The notes under the pieces: generated by a model
The model's input: only the letters and a program-made list of their open reading frames with translations
The model's database searches: none
What the model was told of the DNA's origin: nothing
Program-made: the position numbers and the translations under genes
Assembly (NCBI GenBank): GCA_963204845.1
Contig: CAUJIL010000307.1
Span: 1 to 8,549 of the forward strand
Length of the DNA: 8,549 nt
Source: Pseudomonadota bacterium
GTDB lineage: Bacteria; Pseudomonadota; Gammaproteobacteria; Pseudomonadales; UBA5518
Reading direction: 5' to 3'
Shown: piece by piece, positions 5,889 through 8,549 of the stretch
Numbering within the stretch: position 1 is the first letter of the stretch
How the letters are laid out: every line of letters begins with the position of its first letter

Positions 5889-7163
5889 ATGACGAAGGAA
5901 AGCGGCGGGGACAAGAGCAAACTGCTGTACTGCTCTTTTTGTGGCAAGAGCCAGCACGAGGTCCGCAAGCTGATCGCCGGCCCCTCGGTGTTCATCTGCG
6001 ACGAGTGCGTGGATCTGTGCAACGACATCATCCGCGAGGAGGTGCAGGAGACCGCGGGCGATTCCGCACGCAGCAAGCTGCCGAAGCCGCGCGAGATCCG
6101 CCAGATCCTCGACGAGTACGTGATCGGGCAGCAGCACGCGAAGAAGGTGCTGGCAGTGGCGGTGTACAACCACTACAAGCGCCTGCGCGAAGGCGACCGC
6201 CAGCGCGACGAGGTCGAACTCGGCAAGAGCAACATCCTGCTCGTCGGTCCCACCGGCAGCGGCAAGACGCTGCTCGCCGAGACGCTGGCGCGGCTGCTCG
6301 ACGTGCCGTTCACGATCGCCGACGCCACCACGCTGACCGAGGCGGGGTACGTGGGAGAGGACGTCGAGAACATCATCCAGAAGCTGCTGCAGAAAGCCGA
6401 GTACGACGTCGAGAAGGCCCAGATGGGCATCGTCTACATCGACGAGATCGACAAGATCTCGCGCAAGTCCGAGAACCCGAGCATCACGCGCGACGTCTCG
6501 GGCGAGGGCGTGCAGCAGGCACTGCTGAAGCTGATCGAGGGCACGGTGGCCTCGGTGCCGCCCCAGGGCGGGCGCAAGCACCCGCAGCAGGAATTCCTGC
6601 AGGTCGATACCTCGAACATACTGTTCATCTGTGGCGGCGCCTTCGCCGGGCTCGAGAAGATCATCCGCGATCGTTCGGAGAAGAGCGGCATCGGATTCTC
6701 GGCGGAGGTCAAGGGCAAGGACGAGGCGAAGAACGTCAGCCAGCTGCTGCGCGAGCTCGAACCGGAGGACCTGATCCGCTACGGACTGATCCCGGAGTTC
6801 GTGGGGCGCCTGCCCGTGATCGCCACGCTGGAAGAACTCGATGGCGAGGCGCTCATCCAGATTCTCACCGAGCCGAAGAACTCGCTGACCCGGCAGTTCC
6901 GCAAGCTGTTCGACATGGAAGGCGTGGAACTCGACTTCCGCGAGGACGGGCTGCGCGCGATCGCCGAGCGTGCGCTGGCACGCAAGACCGGCGCGCGTGG
7001 GCTGCGGTCCATCCTCGAGTCGGTGCTGCTCGACACGATGTACGACATTCCGTCCGAGCGCGACGTGAGCAAGGTCGTGATCGACGAGTCCGTGATCCGG
7101 GGCGAGTCCACACCGCTGAAGGTTTACCAGAACGTGCAGCCGAAGGCGGCGCCAGGGGAGTGA
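5889..7163 (+). CDS. clpX: ATP-dependent Clp protease ATP-binding subunit ClpX
   Basis: This is the AAA+ unfoldase that recognises tagged substrates (ssrA-tagged and others), unfolds them with ATP and threads them into ClpP. The 424 residues equal the E. coli length. The N-terminal zinc-binding domain has four cysteines C15, C18, C37 and C40. Walker A is GPTGSGKT at 120-127 and Walker B is IVYIDEID at 181-188. Pore loop 1 is GYVG at 153-156, the RKH loop is at 229-231, the IGF loop that docks on ClpP is at 268-270, the arginine finger is R307 in EFVGRLP, and sensor 2 is R370 in GARG. Everything needed for ClpP partnership is present. The ATG is preceded only by a weak GGCGGACGGG purine stretch, so initiation may be modest or influenced by the leader structures just upstream. 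The start is fixed by alignment, with the zinc domain beginning at the expected distance. Confidence 0.98.
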   Translation: MTKESGGDKSKLLYCSFCGKSQHEVRKLIAGPSVFICDECVDLCNDIIREEVQETAGDSARSKLPKPREIRQILDEYVIGQQHAKKVLAVAVYNHYKRLREGDRQRDEVELGKSNILLVGPTGSGKTLLAETLARLLDVPFTIADATTLTEAGYVGEDVENIIQKLLQKAEYDVEKAQMGIVYIDEIDKISRKSENPSITRDVSGEGVQQALLKLIEGTVASVPPQGGRKHPQQEFLQVDTSNILFICGGAFAGLEKIIRDRSEKSGIGFSAEVKGKDEAKNVSQLLRELEPEDLIRYGLIPEFVGRLPVIATLEELDGEALIQILTEPKNSLTRQFRKLFDMEGVELDFREDGLRAIAERALARKTGARGLRSILESVLLDTMYDIPSERDVSKVVIDESVIRGESTPLKVYQNVQPKAAPGE

Positions 7164-7170
7164 TGCTCCC

Positions 7171-7195
7171 CGGCCGCGCGCAGCGCGCCTAGCCG
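7171..7195 (+). terminator. GC-only hairpin between clpX and lon
   Basis: CGGC plus CGCGC (7171-7179), loop GCA and GCGCG (7183-7187) form a tight stem. The outer CGGC can pair with GCCG at 7192-7195 across a four-base CCTA bulge. It starts eight bases after the clpX stop and 36 bases before the lon ATG. With no T-tract it is a weak terminator candidate. It may instead attenuate transcription or protect the upstream mRNA between two genes that are likely regulated differently. Confidence 0.25.
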
Positions 7196-7217
7196 CCGAA
7201 CCCGGCCCGGGCAGGGC

Positions 7218-7223
7218 AAGGAG
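7218..7223 (+). promoter_or_regulatory. Ribosome binding site of lon
   Basis: AAGGAG lies seven bases before the ATG at 7231, a near-ideal Shine-Dalgarno match and spacing. It is much stronger than that of clpX and fixes the lon start. Confidence 0.85.
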
Positions 7224-7230
7224 TAGTCCA

Positions 7231-8549
<1,319 letters not shown>

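Overview
The window reads as ordinary housekeeping chromosome from a GC-rich gammaproteobacterium. Every gene is on the + strand, and no mobile element, CRISPR array, phage gene or unknown accessory system is visible. The assignment rests on close resemblance, recalled from memory, of FadB, FadA, Tig, ClpP, ClpX and Lon to Escherichia coli and Pseudomonas proteins, and on the gene order tig-clpP-clpX-lon. The tRNA-Leu placed before tig recalls Pseudomonas- and Xanthomonas-like genomes. Genus cannot be decided from this sequence alone.

Positions 8-3356 hold fadB and fadA, 22 bases apart, the two subunits of the aerobic fatty-acid oxidation complex. FadB carries the hydratase, isomerase and 3-hydroxyacyl-CoA dehydrogenase activities and FadA is the thiolase. 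Together they complete each turn of beta-oxidation after acyl-CoA dehydrogenation. The promoter region of this operon lies outside the window.

Positions 3357-3820 are non-protein-coding. In order they hold two hairpins after fadA (3394-3415 and 3448-3473), an AT-rich promoter region with a consensus TATAAT, a complete 85-base tRNA-Leu with anticodon UAG and encoded CCA (3568-3652), a small GC hairpin followed by five T's, and an extended -10 promoter candidate for tig.

Positions 3821-8549 hold the protein quality-control cluster: trigger factor (ribosome-bound chaperone), ClpP (serine peptidase), ClpX (AAA+ unfoldase for ClpP) and the first 439 codons of Lon (AAA+ protease), which runs off the end. 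tig and clpP are one base apart, so clpP has no intergenic promoter of its own. clpX has a 108-base leader with a -10 candidate inside a dyad and a perfect 16-bp palindrome. lon has a 67-base leader with a GC hairpin and a strong ribosome binding site. All catalytic residues that can be checked are present.

I found no undescribed system. The observations worth a second look are small non-coding structures and the tight tig-clpP junction.
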